Below are positions 53,284 to 64,000 of a stretch of DNA of 64,000 nt, piece after piece. Every line of letters starts with the position of its first letter. Within the stretch, counting starts at the first letter, position 1. The notes under the pieces were generated by a model. The model searched no databases. It had not been told where the DNA came from and was given only the letters and a program-made list of their open reading frames with translations. Source of the stretch: Symbiodinium natans. Lineage: Eukaryota; Sar; Dinophyceae; Suessiales; Symbiodiniaceae. Both the position numbers and the translations under genes were made by a program. Location: assembly GCA_905221605.1 (NCBI GenBank), contig CAJNDS010002769.1, forward strand, positions 21,854 through 85,853, in the 5' to 3' direction.

Positions 53284-54657
53284 GTCTAGGGATGAGGGAC
53301 TCCGGGTTGAAATTCTTACGGGGTGAGAGTTTTCGGGTTTGGGGCTTAGTGCTCGGTCTTCAGGAGTTTTAGGGTTTAAACCCTGAGCCCGAAACCCTCA
53401 TCATTCTCTGCATCCATCTTGTGGGCTGCTCTTCTACTATACCTTCTGGCGTGAAAAGCCCCTTGAAACCCTTAAACTCACAGGGTGGTTCAGGGTTTCG
53501 GGTTTGGGATTTGGGGTTTGGGGGGACAAGGGGGAGTAGTGTAGAGGTCGGAACACTTACTAGTAGGATTCCCTGAGAGTCCCTTTAAATGTATGCAATA
53601 AAAAAAGCCTATCCCAATTCCCTAAACCCTAAACCCTAAACCCTAAACCCTAAACCCTAGCACATATAATAGGTATCCCGAGGTTCCCTAGCACTCCCAG
53701 TACTCCCTTTACACATGCCCTAAATCCCAAAAACCCTAAACCCTACACCCGAAATCCCTAAACCCCTGAATCCCAAGAATCCCTAAACACCTAAATCCCT
53801 AAATCCCAAAAACCCACAACCCAGGGAATCATTTTTCCCAGTGGCAGGTACTCCGGTCCGGTTCTGTCTCGGCAGACGAGATCGAGGCAAAGGTTCTATA
53901 GGGTTTAGGGTTTAGGGTTTAGGGTTTAGGGTTTAGGGTTGGTAGCCCAGTGGTGTCTTTTGCACTTTTTTGTTGGCTTCCGTGTTCCTTCTTGTGGAAG
54001 TAGGGCCTAGCTTCAGAAAGTGGACCTGCGTTCGTTTATAGTGGTTGCCCTAAACCCTCAATCCGAAACCCTAAACCACTGGCCTACCAGGCCTCCGAAC
54101 TCCGCAGCCCCAAACCCCGAAATGCCGAATGGGTCTTTGCAAAACAAAACTCGCAAAGCCCTGGGAAGCCCCCAAAGATGCCAAAACTCTAAACAAACCC
54201 CAAAACAGCCCGAGCCCCCAGATAAATACAGAAATAAAAACAGCCCTACGAATCCCATTCTCCATCTCTCTAGACATCCCTAAACCCCAGAGCTAAACCA
54301 AGCCTTTAACATTGTCCCTTACCTTCCTTAAAAGGGTCGTGATGGTGAGCTATAAATCTGTATAGGGTATATAAGGGGCCCCCTTTTAAGGGCCCATACT
54401 AAGGGACCATGTAGCTACCCTTAGAAGGTTCATGTCCAGGGGTTTGGGGTTTAGGGTTTAGGGTTTAGGGTTTGGGGTTTAGGGTTTAGGGTTTAGGGTT
54501 TGCTTATTAAGTTCTATGGGGGGTTTACGATAGTGGGGGGGGGGGGGCTTTCAATTGGGGTCATGGTTATAAGGGGACCTAAACCTTGAACCCTAAACCC
54601 TAAACCCTAAACCCTAAACCCTAAGAACAATTCGAAGCCCCAAGAGTTCTGCCAGAG

Positions 54658-54726
54658 GCCCAGGGCATCATTGACCAGCACTACGAGGCCATCGCCAAGA
54701 TTGGCATGGCGGCGACCCCAACTCCA
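54658..54726 (+). CDS. Candidate exon (AQGIIDQHYEAIAKIGMAA)
   Basis: Acceptor CCAGAG|G, GC donor after CCA; 23 codons, phase 0. Composition is protein-like. Possibly the same gene as the exon at 52.9 kb; product unknown. Confidence 0.4.
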
Positions 54727-55779
54727 GCTCTTTTTTGGGGTTTAGGGTTTAGGGTTGAGGGTTTAGGGTTTAGGGTTTAAGGTTCAGGGTTCAGGGTTCA
54801 GGGTTCAGGGCTTAGGGTTTAGGGTTTAGGGTTTAGTCGCAAAACTGCCTAAACCCTAAACGCTGAAGAGTCAAGTAGAGGTGGGGGGGGGGAGGGGGTG
54901 AGGGGGGAGGGGGCAAGGGGTGAGGGGGCGAGGGGGGAGGGGGAGGGAATGGGGCGCGAGAGGGAGGGGCGGCTGGGGGGGCGGGGAGGGGGATGAGGGT
55001 TCCAGTGTAGGCCCTACACCCTTGCGTTTTGGGCTTAGGGATGCTTAGGGTTTAGGGTCGAGGGCTTCCGGCTCGTGTCCTTATTCTGAAGTGGTGCCCT
55101 TTTTTCATTTTTTGAGTTTTTGGGACTCCATATTCGTATTTTCCTCTGTCCGACAGAGCAATAAGGCTTCTGGGTTTAGGGCTTGGGGTCCATGAGATAT
55201 GGTTAGCTGGCACCCTAAACTCTGAACTCTGAACCCCTCAGCCCTAAGCCCTAAACCCTAAACCCTGACCCCCTAAACCCTGATCCCTGCACCCTAAACC
55301 CTGACCCCCTAAACCCTAAACCCTAAACCCTAAACCCTAAACCCGGAGCACCAAAACCCTAAACCCTGAACCCGCATCCCGAGCCCTGAAAGCTAGCCTT
55401 GGCTTCATGCGGCTGAGGCCCATCCTGCGCCCCGCCCTAAACCCGAAACCCCAAACCCTAAACCCTAAACCCCAAACCCTAAACCCTAAACCTAAACCCT
55501 AGCCCTAAACCCTGAACCCTGAACCCTGAACCGTTTGAACCTTCAACTACCTCCGAGCACAATCCCGCTGCTGTCCGCCGCTGCTGCGCCTCGCAAGCAC
55601 ACGCTGATGCTTTCTCGTGAGGAGAACTCCTCCAACCCTAAACCCTAAACCCTAAACCCCCAAACCCCAACGGCTCTTACTTACTTAGCCAATAGTTGAC
55701 CTTTGGACTTTCTTAGAAGGGGATATAAGGTACCGGTACCTCATTCCCAGTAGGTTGAGATCCTGAACCCGAAAGAAAG

Positions 55780-55827
55780 CTGCCACAAGTCAGCGGCTAC
55801 CTGAGCCACGAGGTCTTCGAGGCTTAA
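55780..55827 (+). CDS. Candidate terminal exon (LPQVSGYLSHEVFEA, stop)
   Basis: Fifteen codons then TAA after AAAG|C, in phase 0. It may end the gene that starts near 47 kb; assignment rests only on phase and order. Confidence 0.3.
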   Translation: MPQVSGYLSHEVFEA

Positions 55828-55929
55828 AGCTTGGGGCGCGGTGTTTGGGCATTCCGGAAACAAGCCTCTGAAGGCCGCGAAACCCTAAACCCCTGAACCC
55901 TAAACCCTAGGCCCCTGAACCCTAAACTT

Positions 55930-56110
55930 AGTGAGGGGTCGCTTCCGTCGAGCGACAGACCCCGAACGGCTTGGCCGAGGGCTCACAGCCCGAGCGCCCA
56001 TACGAAAAGAGCGGGCCGCGGAGAGGTGAGGGTAAAGCCTCACCGGCTTGTCCTGTACAGGCCAACGACCCTGGCCTTGCTGGCCTAAGGGATGGCCGTA
56101 TCCAGACCAC
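55930..56110. other. GC-rich segment with consecutive short hairpins
   Basis: GTCGCTTCCGTCGAGCGAC, GGGCTCACAGCCC, GGTGAGGGTAAAGCCTCACC and CCAGACCACC follow one another without telomere-type repeats. The density of perfect stems suggests a structured RNA or a repeat core; no known RNA family is recognised. Confidence 0.35.
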
Positions 56111-56189
56111 CTTTAGTGTTAACTAAAGTAGAACCCCAAACCTCGGGCCGTTGGGGTCGCTTAGGGTTTCGGAGGGCTTGCCGCGCCCC

Positions 56190-56550
56190 CCCCTTCCTGG
56201 GGCCCCCTGCCCCTGGTGGCTGGATTCCTGGACCAGGGGGCCGTCGAGGGGGTCCGGGCAGGCTGGTTGCTCAATTTCGTGATTTTTGAAGAAACGGGGG
56301 CCCGCTCGGGCCGTTGGGGCTGCCGGCCCCCCCCCCCGCCCGGGGGCCCCCTGCCCCTGGTGGCTGGATTCCTGGACCAGGGGGCCGTCGAGGGGGTCCA
56401 GGCAGGCTGGTTGCTCAATTTCGTGATTTTTGGGCATCTGGACCCGTCAAGGGCTGCCGGCCCCCTTTCCGGGGGCCCCCTGCCCCTGGTGGCTGGATTC
56501 CTGGACCAGGGGGCCGTCGAGGGCGTCCAGGCAGGCTGGTTGATTTTTGG
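56190..56550. repeat. GC-rich tandem repeat, three units
   Basis: CCCCCTGCCCCTGGTGGCTG starts units near 56201, 56347 and 56477; each continues TTCCTGGACCAGGGGGCCGT and GGCAGGCTGGTTG. The stem CTGGACCAG recurs in each. Open frames on both strands here are repeat artefacts. Confidence 0.8.
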
Positions 56551-56614
56551 GGCTGTTGTGAGCAATCACTCCCGTCGCCTCCTCAGGGCTTGAGGTGCTT
56601 GCAGACGTTCAGGA

Positions 56615-56995
56615 TTTAATGTTCCGGGCGGCCGAACAGGGCAAGAAGCCTCGGCCCGAACAGGGTCGAGACGCTTTCCGAACCTCAATAATGCTTTCGA
56701 GCCTCAAGAGGGCTGGGCGATGGCAGATTGAAACGCGTGGGCCTCTGGATTTAGTGTTCAAGGCGGTCCGAACAGGGCAAGAAGCCTCGGCCCGAGCAGG
56801 GTCGAGGTTACCACCAGGCGTTTTTCGAACCTCAATAGATGCTTTCGAGCCTCAAGAGGGCTGGACGATTTAGTGTTCAGGGCGGTCCGAACAGGGCAAG
56901 AATCCTCGGCCCGAGCAGGGTCGAGGTTACCACCAAGCGTTTTTCGAACCTCAATACATGCTTTCGAGCCTCAAGTGGGCTGGGCGATGACGGCT
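56615..56995. repeat. Tandem repeat, three units of ~120-130 bases
   Basis: Units carry CCGAACAGGGCAAGAAGCCT, CAGGGTCGAG, TTTTCGAACCTCAATA and GCTTTCGAGCCTCAAG. The second and third share GGTTACCACCAGGCGTTTTT-type sequence, absent from the first. Confidence 0.8.
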
Positions 56996-57160
56996 TGAAA
57001 TGCGTCTTGGGTTGAGGTGAAAGCCCCCCTTGAGGGGGGTTGGGGGGGTGAACCCTAAACCCTAATTGAGAATAGTTTGGGTGGCCGGGGCGGGTGTACG
57101 GGCAACGCGAGCGCGCGGCCCGGGGTGCTTCACACCCGAGCGCGCGACCTCGCACGCACA

Positions 57161-57310
57161 CCCTAAACCCTAAACCCTAGGCCCCTAAACCCTAAACCCT
57201 AAACCCTAAACCCTAAACCCTAAACCCTAAACCCTAAACCCTAAACCCTAAACCCTAAACCCTAAACCCTAAACCCTAAACCCTAAACCCTAAACCCTAA
57301 ACCCTAAACC
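57161..57310. repeat. CCCTAAA array
   Basis: Eighteen or more units, one of the longest perfect tracts in the window. Confidence 0.95.
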
Positions 57311-57327
57311 TATCCAAAGTTGTTCAG

Positions 57328-57390
57328 GCATCGAGGGTTCTTAGCCAGACGGCATCCAGCCAAATGTTGGCCGCAGCGCGCTGGGCCTAG
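57328..57390 (+). CDS. Exon-like segment with stop (ASRVLSQTASSQMLAAARWA)
   Basis: Twenty codons then TAG after TTCAG|G, immediately behind an 18-unit CCCTAAA array. It could be a terminal exon; product unknown. Confidence 0.28.
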   Translation, partial: ASRVLSQTASSQMLAAARWA

Positions 57391-57522
57391 CCATGCCATA
57401 CAGCAGCCTGGGCTGGTTCTTAGCCTTGGTAGCCCAGTGGTAAACCTTTTAGGGTTTAGGGTTTAGGGTTTAGGGTTTAGGGTTTAGGGTTTAGGGTTTA
57501 GGGTTTAGGGTTTAGGGCTAGC

Positions 57523-57637
57523 GGTAGCCCAGTGGTACCCTTTACCCTTTTTTGGGGGGGCCTCTGGGTTCGCTTATAAAGTCACCAACCCGAAAAAACG
57601 GGTGCCCTGAGTATGATCTTGCTACTGGGGCTACCAA
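57523..57637. mobile_element. Family F hairpin (GGTAGCCCAGTGGTACCC type)
   Basis: GGTAGCCCAGTGGTACCCTT ... GCTACTGGGGCTACC. Behind a TTTAGGG array. Confidence 0.7.
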
Positions 57638-57912
57638 GAAGCCCCAAACCGGGTCGCCAAGGTGTCAAAACCATTGGCTTCTGAGATTTCGCCACAGCCC
57701 CCGCAACCCTAATGCTAACCCCTAAACCCTAAACCCCAAACCCTAAACCCTAAACCCTAAACCCGGGAACAATGAGGCTTGACTTTTTTTCGCTCCCCTG
57801 GTTGTTGGAGAAGTGTGACGAGGTTTACCTCACTAACCCGGTCTGTAGGTTACTAGGGCATAGTAGTACGGCGCCGCAATTACAGGTTATGCTTCCTCAA
57901 AACGACTGAAGG

Positions 57913-58029
57913 CTATAGGACCCGGCGTAGGCCCTTATATCCTTTTTTTTTAAGGGTGGGGGTTCCCTTATAATCCCCTTAAACCCCAAAAGGGTACCCC
58001 TTTTTATCCCTAGGCTACTCCCGGGTCTA
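57913..58029. mobile_element. Family F hairpin (GGACCCGG type)
   Basis: CTATAGGACCCGGCGTAGGC ... CTACTCCCGGGTCTAG. Confidence 0.68.
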
Positions 58030-58520
58030 GAAGGTATTTTGGGAGTCTGGGAGTTGGTAAATGAAGGTTTGGGATTCCTAGAGCTCTCCTTTCGGAATTT
58101 CGCTCATAGGAACCCAAAGCTGCTATATGAGGCCCAATTGTATACTATATAGGCACACTCCCCAAATCCTAAACTCAACCCTAAACCCTCCTCAAATACA
58201 CAAGAAAGGTGGCCCAAGGCTACTCGGAACTATGAGGGCCGTTCGGGCCCCAAGACCGCTTTAGGCATGGCCCCATGAAGACTTGGGACCTTCTGCCCTG
58301 AAATCATACTTTCCTTAGGGACGAAATGAACCCTAAAAAGGTTCATCTATGAGTTGAAAAGGGTTGAACGTTTAATGGTTCACCTACCTTGATGGGTCTG
58401 ATAGTTGTATTCGGGTATATGAACACAATCTTAGTGTTCATTTGGTCTTTAAGAGGTTCTTGAAGCCTTTTTTAGTTGAACCCTACTGCAAGCTTGAGCT
58501 TCTTGTGGTTTTGCGTAGAG
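58030..58520. other. Unique AT-richer noncoding segment
   Basis: It has few telomere-type repeats, a family C right-arm fragment near 58,115-58,150, and an inverted pair around GAACCCTAAAAAGGTTCAT. No gene is seen. Confidence 0.5.
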
Positions 58521-58825
58521 GGTTTAGGGTTTAGGGTTTAGGGTTTAGGGTTTAGGGTTTAGGGTTTAGGGTTTAGGGTTTAGGGTTTAGGGTTTTGTTG
58601 CTTCGGCTTGCCCGCGTCAGGGGCTCAGGGCTTGCGTTGGGGGTTTTTGGCTTCGGGTTATAAGGCCTTCGGGCCGAACCCTTAAGAATCCCTAAACCCT
58701 AAACCCTAAACCCCAAACCCTAAGTCCTAAACCCCAAACCCTAAACCCTAAACCCTAAGCCCAAGGCAGATCCGACGATGAATTCCGGGCGCAGATGGTG
58801 CCTTGGCTTCCTTCCGGCTGGCTGT

Positions 58826-58970
58826 TACTTGAAGACTCATGGTACTTATTAACCAATTATAACTGTACTTATAACTGTACTTATAAGCCCCTTAAGTGCC
58901 CTAATATAGTTATAATTTGGGTTATAAGTACAGTTATAATTGGTTACTAAGTACCATGAACCTCCAAGTA
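58826..58970. mobile_element. Family B hairpin element, cleanest copy
   Basis: TACTTGAAGACTCATGGTAC / GTACCATGAACCTCCAAGTA with alternating ATAACTGTACTTATAA stems and no telomere-type insert. Confidence 0.75.
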
Positions 58971-59107
58971 GGACTTAGGGCTTTAGCCTTTCTGGTTTTT
59001 CTGGTTTAGAAACTACAATAAGGAGCCTAAAAGCTAAACCCTAAACCCTAAACATCCCTAAACCCTAAAAATTAAACCCTTGAGGAGGGGTTCAGAAGTC
59101 AGCCCAG

Positions 59108-59162
59108 GTGCTGCTGGGCACCACCGCGCTGGCGATGGTGGCCATCATCATCATCGCCCGGG
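59108..59162 (+). CDS. Exon-like segment encoding a membrane helix
   Basis: VLLGTTALAMVAIIIIARG after CCCAG|G with donor G|GTCC. A 16-residue hydrophobic run ends in Arg, as in a transmembrane anchor. No partner exons assigned. Confidence 0.4.
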
Positions 59163-60072
59163 GTCCTGGGTTTAGGGTTTTGGGGTTTAGGGTTTAGGGG
59201 TCCTGGTGTGAGATTGTGCTCAGAAGCGCGGGGGTCGTCGGTCATATGTAACCGGGTCTTGAATTTGGGATTGTTTAACCCTACAGGCCCCAAAGCCACC
59301 TAACCCTAAGCCCTACTGGCCTTAAACCCTGATACTCCCTAAGCCCCCAATTGATACTACGCTGGACAGCCCAGAATCCCTGCACCTTGCCCTGGCAAGT
59401 GCGCAGGTAACCTTTTTTGCGGGGTACTGCAGGGTTCCCTTACAAACTCCATGACAAGGTCAAAAGCGGATCCCTTTTGTTCGTATAAGTTCCGAAGGAG
59501 CCGCTGTGGGGGATCTTCCGAAACTCATACCAGGTGTACCCGGAGATCTGCGTGGTGGGGCTCCCTAACTTAAAATTTCGTTTCTTTCTTGTGTAAAACC
59601 GCAAAAGCTTAGGTAGTTTCAAACAGAGTCTGCACCATCTCCCAAGCCCTAGCTCTAAACTTCCAAAGAAAAAACAACCTTCAGACCACTAGACCCTAAA
59701 CCCTAAATCCCAAACCTGAAGCCCTAAAGGCACCCTCAGCCAAACGGACTGCCGTGGGGCGGAAAGAGTTTGGTGGAGGGTGGACACGACAAGGAGGGGC
59801 AGTTGAAAGTAGAAGCGTGAGTGTTTAGGGCTCACGTTTTAGGGTTTGGGGGAGAGGGTGGCTCTCCCTGCCCCTGTAAAGCTTGTGCAACCCATAACCC
59901 TAAACCCTAAACCCTAAACCCTAAACCCTAAACCCTAAACCCTAAACCCTAAACCCATAGAACCTCCTCCATAAATTTCTGGGCTCCACTTCGCCCGGCT
60001 CAAGCGCTTGAGGTTTGCGGGCTTACAGGGTGTAGGCTTGCCATAGGGCTACTAGGGCTACTCGGTTTGGAA

Positions 60073-60186
60073 ACCCTAAACCCTAAACCCTAAACCCTAA
60101 ACCCTAAACCCTAAACCCTAAACCCTAAACCCTAAACCCTAAACCCTAAACCCTAAACCCTAAACCCTAAACCCTAAACCCTAAAC
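60073..60186. repeat. CCCTAAA array
   Basis: Sixteen perfect units. Confidence 0.95.
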
Positions 60187-60397
60187 TGAACCTGAAGCCT
60201 CTCCTGAGAGGCCTTCGCCTTCCTAGTTCAGGAGGACCGACGGTTTCGGGCTTTTCGTGTCCGGGATTTTGGGTTTGGTTTCTTATGGTTATGATGACTG
60301 TTTCGGGTTTAGGGGTTTAGGATTTAGGGGTTTAGGGTTTAGGGGTTTAGGGTTTAGGGGTGTGGGGTTTAGGGCGTAGGGCATCTATATGGGGGGT

Positions 60398-60509
60398 CTT
60401 GGTAGCCCGGTGGTGCCCTCTACCCTTTTTTTGGGGTTCTGCTTTCCCTTGTAAAATAGCCAACCCAAAAAGGGTGCCCTTATTATAAGATGGTGATTGG
60501 GCTACCAAG
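60398..60509. mobile_element. Family F hairpin (GGTAGCCC type)
   Basis: CTTGGTAGCCCGGTGGTGCC / GGTGATTGGGCTACCAAG. Confidence 0.7.
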
Positions 60510-60529
60510 GGGTTTACGATATTGGGGGG

Positions 60530-60568
<39 letters not shown>

Positions 60569-60716
60569 CGGTACCTTCTTGGGGTCCTTGTAAGGGGGTC
60601 CTACTATTTACGGGACTTTTTTAGGGGTCCCTCATTTTCGTAACCCCACATATATACATATATATATATATATGTACATATACATATATGTACATGTACA
60701 AGTACATCTCTCTCTC

Positions 60717-60748
<32 letters not shown>

Positions 60749-61211
60749 CGCGTGTATGTACGTGCATGTTGATGTGCATGTATATGCGTATATACATACA
60801 TATACATATATATATATATATATAAATGTATGTATATATATATACATACGTTCTCGTAGGTTGCGGGCTTCGGTTCTATAGCTGGGTTTCGTAAACAAGG
60901 TTTCGGGTTCAGGGTTTCTATGCTTTGCTATGAGGGTCTAGGGCTTCGTTTTGTTCATGAGAACCCTGAACCCTAAAACCCAGTTGTTGAGTGATGTTGA
61001 GTAACTTTAGATTTACATGGGGTTTCGGGTTAGAGCTGCATTGTGCCGCAACTCCGGTTACTCCTGGGTCTAAATTGAGGAGCATGTTTCGAAGGCCTTT
61101 AGTTTCATTGTGAGGATCCCCGTTGTGCATTCCCTAGTCAAGGGAATAGACCTAAGTCATAAACCAGGCTCCTACTTCAAGTATATTCCTTATCCAGGTT
61201 TCGGGCTCAGG

Positions 61212-61304
61212 GTTACGGTTTAGGGTTTAGGGTTTAGGGTTTAGGGTTTAGGGTTTAGGGTTTAGGGTTTAGGGTTTAGGGTTTAGGGTTTAGGGTTTAG
61301 GGTT
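61212..61304. repeat. TTTAGGG array
   Basis: Thirteen perfect units; a shorter array at 61,430-61,478 switches strand to CCCTAAA at AAACCCC. Confidence 0.95.
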
Positions 61305-61622
61305 CACTCCTGGGACCCGGACCGATGATGCGAGGACAGCCCGGCGACCGCGCCGCTGATTGGCCTGGCCTCGATGACCGTGGCGACTTGGGGATGATCT
61401 TCAGCTTCCAACAACCCTGAAACCCTTTTAGGGTTTAGGGTTTAGGGTTTAGGGTTTAGGGTTTAGGGTTTAGGGTTTAAACCCCTAAACCCTGAACCCT
61501 AAACCCTATAAACCCTGAACTCCTGAACCCTACACCCTGAACCCTAAACCCTAGGGCACACTTGGGCTTGAAAGCAGCTCGTGTGTATTAGTGACTCTGG
61601 CGTGCAAGGTACGGTGTAGGCA

Positions 61623-61742
61623 CCTCGTCCTCCTCCTCTTCCTCCTCCTCCTCCCTCGTCGTCGTCGTCGTCGTCACTACTGCTGCTGCTGCTACTGCTA
61701 CTGCTACTCCTACTACTACTACTACTACTACGACGACGACGG
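61623..61742. repeat. Compound trinucleotide repeat
   Basis: CTC/TCC, GTC, TGC and TAC runs succeed one another, ending in GACGACGACG. Confidence 0.95.
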
Positions 61743-62065
61743 GGTTTAGGGTAGACAGCCCTAAGCCGTAACCCTTCTTCACATAATCTAAGCTCTGGGG
61801 ACTTGATTTCTTTATCATCCCTAAGCCCGACGCCAAAAGCCCTGAACCACTTTGGCCCGCCAGCCTCAACCCAAAGGCCCCCCTCTAAGCACCCGAAATC
61901 CCTGAGCCCCCTAACCCCCAGTACTCGGGCTTAGTGCCCCAGAACCCTGAACCAAGACTCTTTTCATAGTTTTTAGGAGTTTTCCCTAGTCTTCCTGGGG
62001 GGAGGGTTCTCGAGCGCCGAGCCCTACACCCTAAGCCCCAAACTCTAAACCCCCTTCTTAGAGAT

Positions 62066-62320
62066 ACTTGGAAATAGTTTGTGTTTTTCTACTAGAATTC
62101 CTAAGAAGCAGCTAAAATTGTAATTTTTCCTAGGGTTCCAAGTTCAGCATAGCCTTGAGGTCCTTCACATCATCATCTTGGCCGTTCTGGGCCGGTCTCG
62201 CCTGCGCAGGCTTGGCTGCTGTTTGCTTAAGAGCCCCCCCAAAAAGCAAAGAGATTCTTCCTGATAAGGGTAAGATAGGGATTATTGTTTCGTGTATTTG
62301 GTGGTTCTTAGATTAGCTGA
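62066..62320. mobile_element. Family Q hairpin and diverged family L copy
   Basis: Q: ACTTGGAAATAGTTTG ... GGGTTCCAAGTTCAGC (62066-62145). L: CTGTTTGCTTAAGAGCCCCC from 62218 with a weak right arm. Confidence 0.58.
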
Positions 62321-63694
62321 TTTAACCAACCCTAAACTCTAAGCCCCGAATCCTGAACCTTACTGTAATCGGCAGCTGATGAATTCGAGCCTGGTGCTCT
62401 GACACCCATAAGCTCCTACTTTATGTGGAGGGCTTTCTGCGATCAGTTCTGCCAGGCTCGTCCGTCAGCCAAGCTCACGTCTGTCGTTCGCTTGGGTTTG
62501 TAGTTTCATGGCCACAGGGTCTGGGCGAGACTGTGTAGATCCTAAACCCTGAAACCCTAAAACCCCAAAACCCCTAGCCCCCAAACCCTAACACGCAAAC
62601 CCCAACCCTTTTTTCAAAACCCCAGGCCCTGAACCCTAAACCCCAAACCCTAAATCCTAAGCCCCAAACCCCAAACCCTAAACCCTAAAACCCAAACCCT
62701 AAACCCCAAACCCTAAACCCCAAACTTTTTTTCTTTGGTTCAAGTTCTCAGGGCCTGGCTCGCGCTGAACAGGGCCGAGGTGGTTCCGCGGCCTCTCGAA
62801 GAGATGGCCCCCTGGCCTAGGTTTAGGGTTTAAGGTTTAGGGTTTGGGGTTTAGGGTTTGGGGTTTAGGGTTTAGGGTTTGGGGTTTAGGGTTTGGGATT
62901 TGGGGTTTAGTGTTTGGGGTTTAGGGTTTAGGGTTTGGGGTTTAGGGTTCAGGGTTGAGATGGCCCCCTGTCCACGCCAAAAGTTGAGGGTTTAGGAAGC
63001 TGAGGGGGGAGGGGGGGAGAAGGGTGGGGCGGGGGTTAAGGGTTCAGGGTGTAGGGTTTAGGGTTTGGGGTTTTGGAAGAACGGCACACTTAGTGAATAG
63101 TATAGTTGCTAGGTAGGATGAGGGAGACCCAGAAAAGGGAACCCTTCCCAACCCTCTTCTGGCTCTCTTAAATGGGGGCCTTATTGAGAGGGTCTTATGG
63201 TTTCAGGGTTTGGGAATCTTAGGGTTTAGGAAGCTTAGGGTTTAGAAAGCTTATGGTTTAGGAAGCTTAGGGGGTTAGGGCTTTAGGGTTTTTGGGTTTT
63301 TGCGTTGTAGGGTTTTTGGGTGTTAGGGTTCTAGGGCTTTAGGGTTTTAGTGTTTTAGTGTTTTAGGGTTTAGGGTTTGTAGGTTAAGGGCATTAGGGCT
63401 TAAGGCTTAGGGGGGTTTAGGGTTTAGGGTTTAGGGTTTAGGTTTAGGGTTTAGGGCCGGTTTAGGGTTTAGGGTTTAGGCTAGGGCATGACAGGGGCTC
63501 ATGTGGTCCTAGGGGGTGTTTGCAAGAGTTCGAGCTAGTGAGAGTTTGGGCTTCAGGCGTTGCAGTTCAGGATAAACCCTAGCCCTAAGCCCTAAACCCT
63601 AAACCCCCTAAACCCTAAACCCTAAAACCCTGCCGGGGAGGCAACCCAGGAACTTTTCAGGGTTTAGGGTTTAGGGTTTAGGGTTTAGGGTTTA

Positions 63695-63812
63695 GGGCTA
63701 CTAGGACCCGGAGTAGGCGCTTGCTCCCGCTTTTTAGGGTGTAGGGTCTCTTGCAATCCCTGTTTTGAACAAAAAGGGTACCCTTTTTATACCTAGGTTT
63801 CTCTTTTGGGTC
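63695..63812. mobile_element. Family F hairpin, diverged
   Basis: CTACTAGGACCCGGAGTAGG ... AAAAAGGGTACCCTTTTTAT and CTCTTTTGGGTC. Confidence 0.58.
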
Positions 63813-64000
63813 GAGTTAAATTTTGCTCTAATTTCTCGTATAAAGAAGCCAGCACCAAGAACGGTACGCTGAGTCTAGCCTGGCTCAAGTATGTTCTGAG
63901 GGTGGAGTCCTTGAGGAAAAGGGTCTAGGGTTTAGAGTAGGGCAGGGCAGAGGGTTTCGGGTTCGGGAACTAAGGCTTGGGGTGTAGAGTCGCTAGAAAA

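Larger units (their letters stand above)
61870..64000. other. Repeat-rich terminal segment
   Basis: Q, L and F hairpins and TTTGGGG/TTTAGGG mixtures. Two exon-like frames stand out (SSYFMWRAFCDQFCQARPS near 62,412; LRAWLALNRAEVVPRPLEE near 62,755) but without splice or family support. Confidence 0.45.

Noticed and set aside
56123-56619. Four overlapping frames of 100-134 codons on both strands
   Set aside because: They follow GC-rich tandem repeats; each repeat unit gives the same peptide and both strands are open.
57161-57310. A chromosome end
   Set aside because: Longest TTTAGGG/CCCTAAA tracts are only about 20 units, face both ways and are surrounded by genes; they are interstitial.
61588-61869. 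Minus-strand frame with V and E runs
   Set aside because: It translates a compound trinucleotide repeat.

Overview
The window reads as nuclear DNA of a dinoflagellate, probably a photosynthetic core species. The grounds are: thousands of interstitial TTTAGGG/CCCTAAA telomere-type repeats; exons joined by GC-AG and GA-AG as well as GT-AG introns, with acceptors almost always AG|G; every recognisable gene on the + strand; dinoflagellate-style retroelement and ISXO2/Merlin-like transposase fragments; and one first exon that looks like a plastid leader. Most of the sequence is intron. There are no bacterial-type genes, rRNAs or tRNAs that I can see. A 100-base assembly gap lies at 26401-26500.

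Two genes could be assembled exon by exon. (1) Phosphoacetylglucosamine mutase (AGM1/PGM3) is spread over 4.07-42.4 kb in at least 18 exons of 21-83 bases. These cover the middle of the protein, from the GRDTR catalytic-region motif through TTPQLHY, VDC..GVGA, CGADFVKS.QKPP, FDGDADR, LLDGDRIA, AYANGAST, KTGVK and FDLGIYFE to ANGHGTVLF. The two ends of the protein were not found. (2) A type II membrane sulfotransferase of 343 residues occupies 30,591-32,287 in six exons. It lies inside an AGM1 intron of about 18 kb (22,771-40,996), on the same strand.

The main discovery is in the introns. All five sulfotransferase introns (89-190 bases) are single copies of short hairpin elements that recur across the window. 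Each is flanked by a 4-6 base target-site duplication, and removing the element plus one duplication copy restores the reading frame exactly. They are introner elements. I see at least 14 hairpin families (called A-Q here), many in several copies. The long AGM1 introns follow a similar plan on another scale: most begin just after the donor with the G-rich strand (TTTAGGG)n and most end just before the acceptor with the C-rich strand (CCCTAAA)n. The two ends of the transcript's intron could therefore pair. Telomere-type tracts have also entered the loops of several hairpin elements, at the same internal point and in either orientation.

Layout: 1-4.0 kb degenerate repeats, a MITE copy and microsatellites; 4.07-22.8 kb AGM1 exons 1-16 with intronic repeats; 22.8-41 kb the giant intron with a reverse-transcriptase fragment, the gap, the sulfotransferase gene and several unassigned exon-like segments; 41.0-42.4 kb AGM1 exons 17-18; 43.1-43.3 kb a Cys/His motif exon; 47.0-55.8 kb a tentative leader-bearing gene with a frameshifted transposase remnant in one intron; 55.9-57.1 kb a GC-rich structured and tandemly repeated block; 57-64 kb repeats, hairpin elements and a few exon-like pieces.
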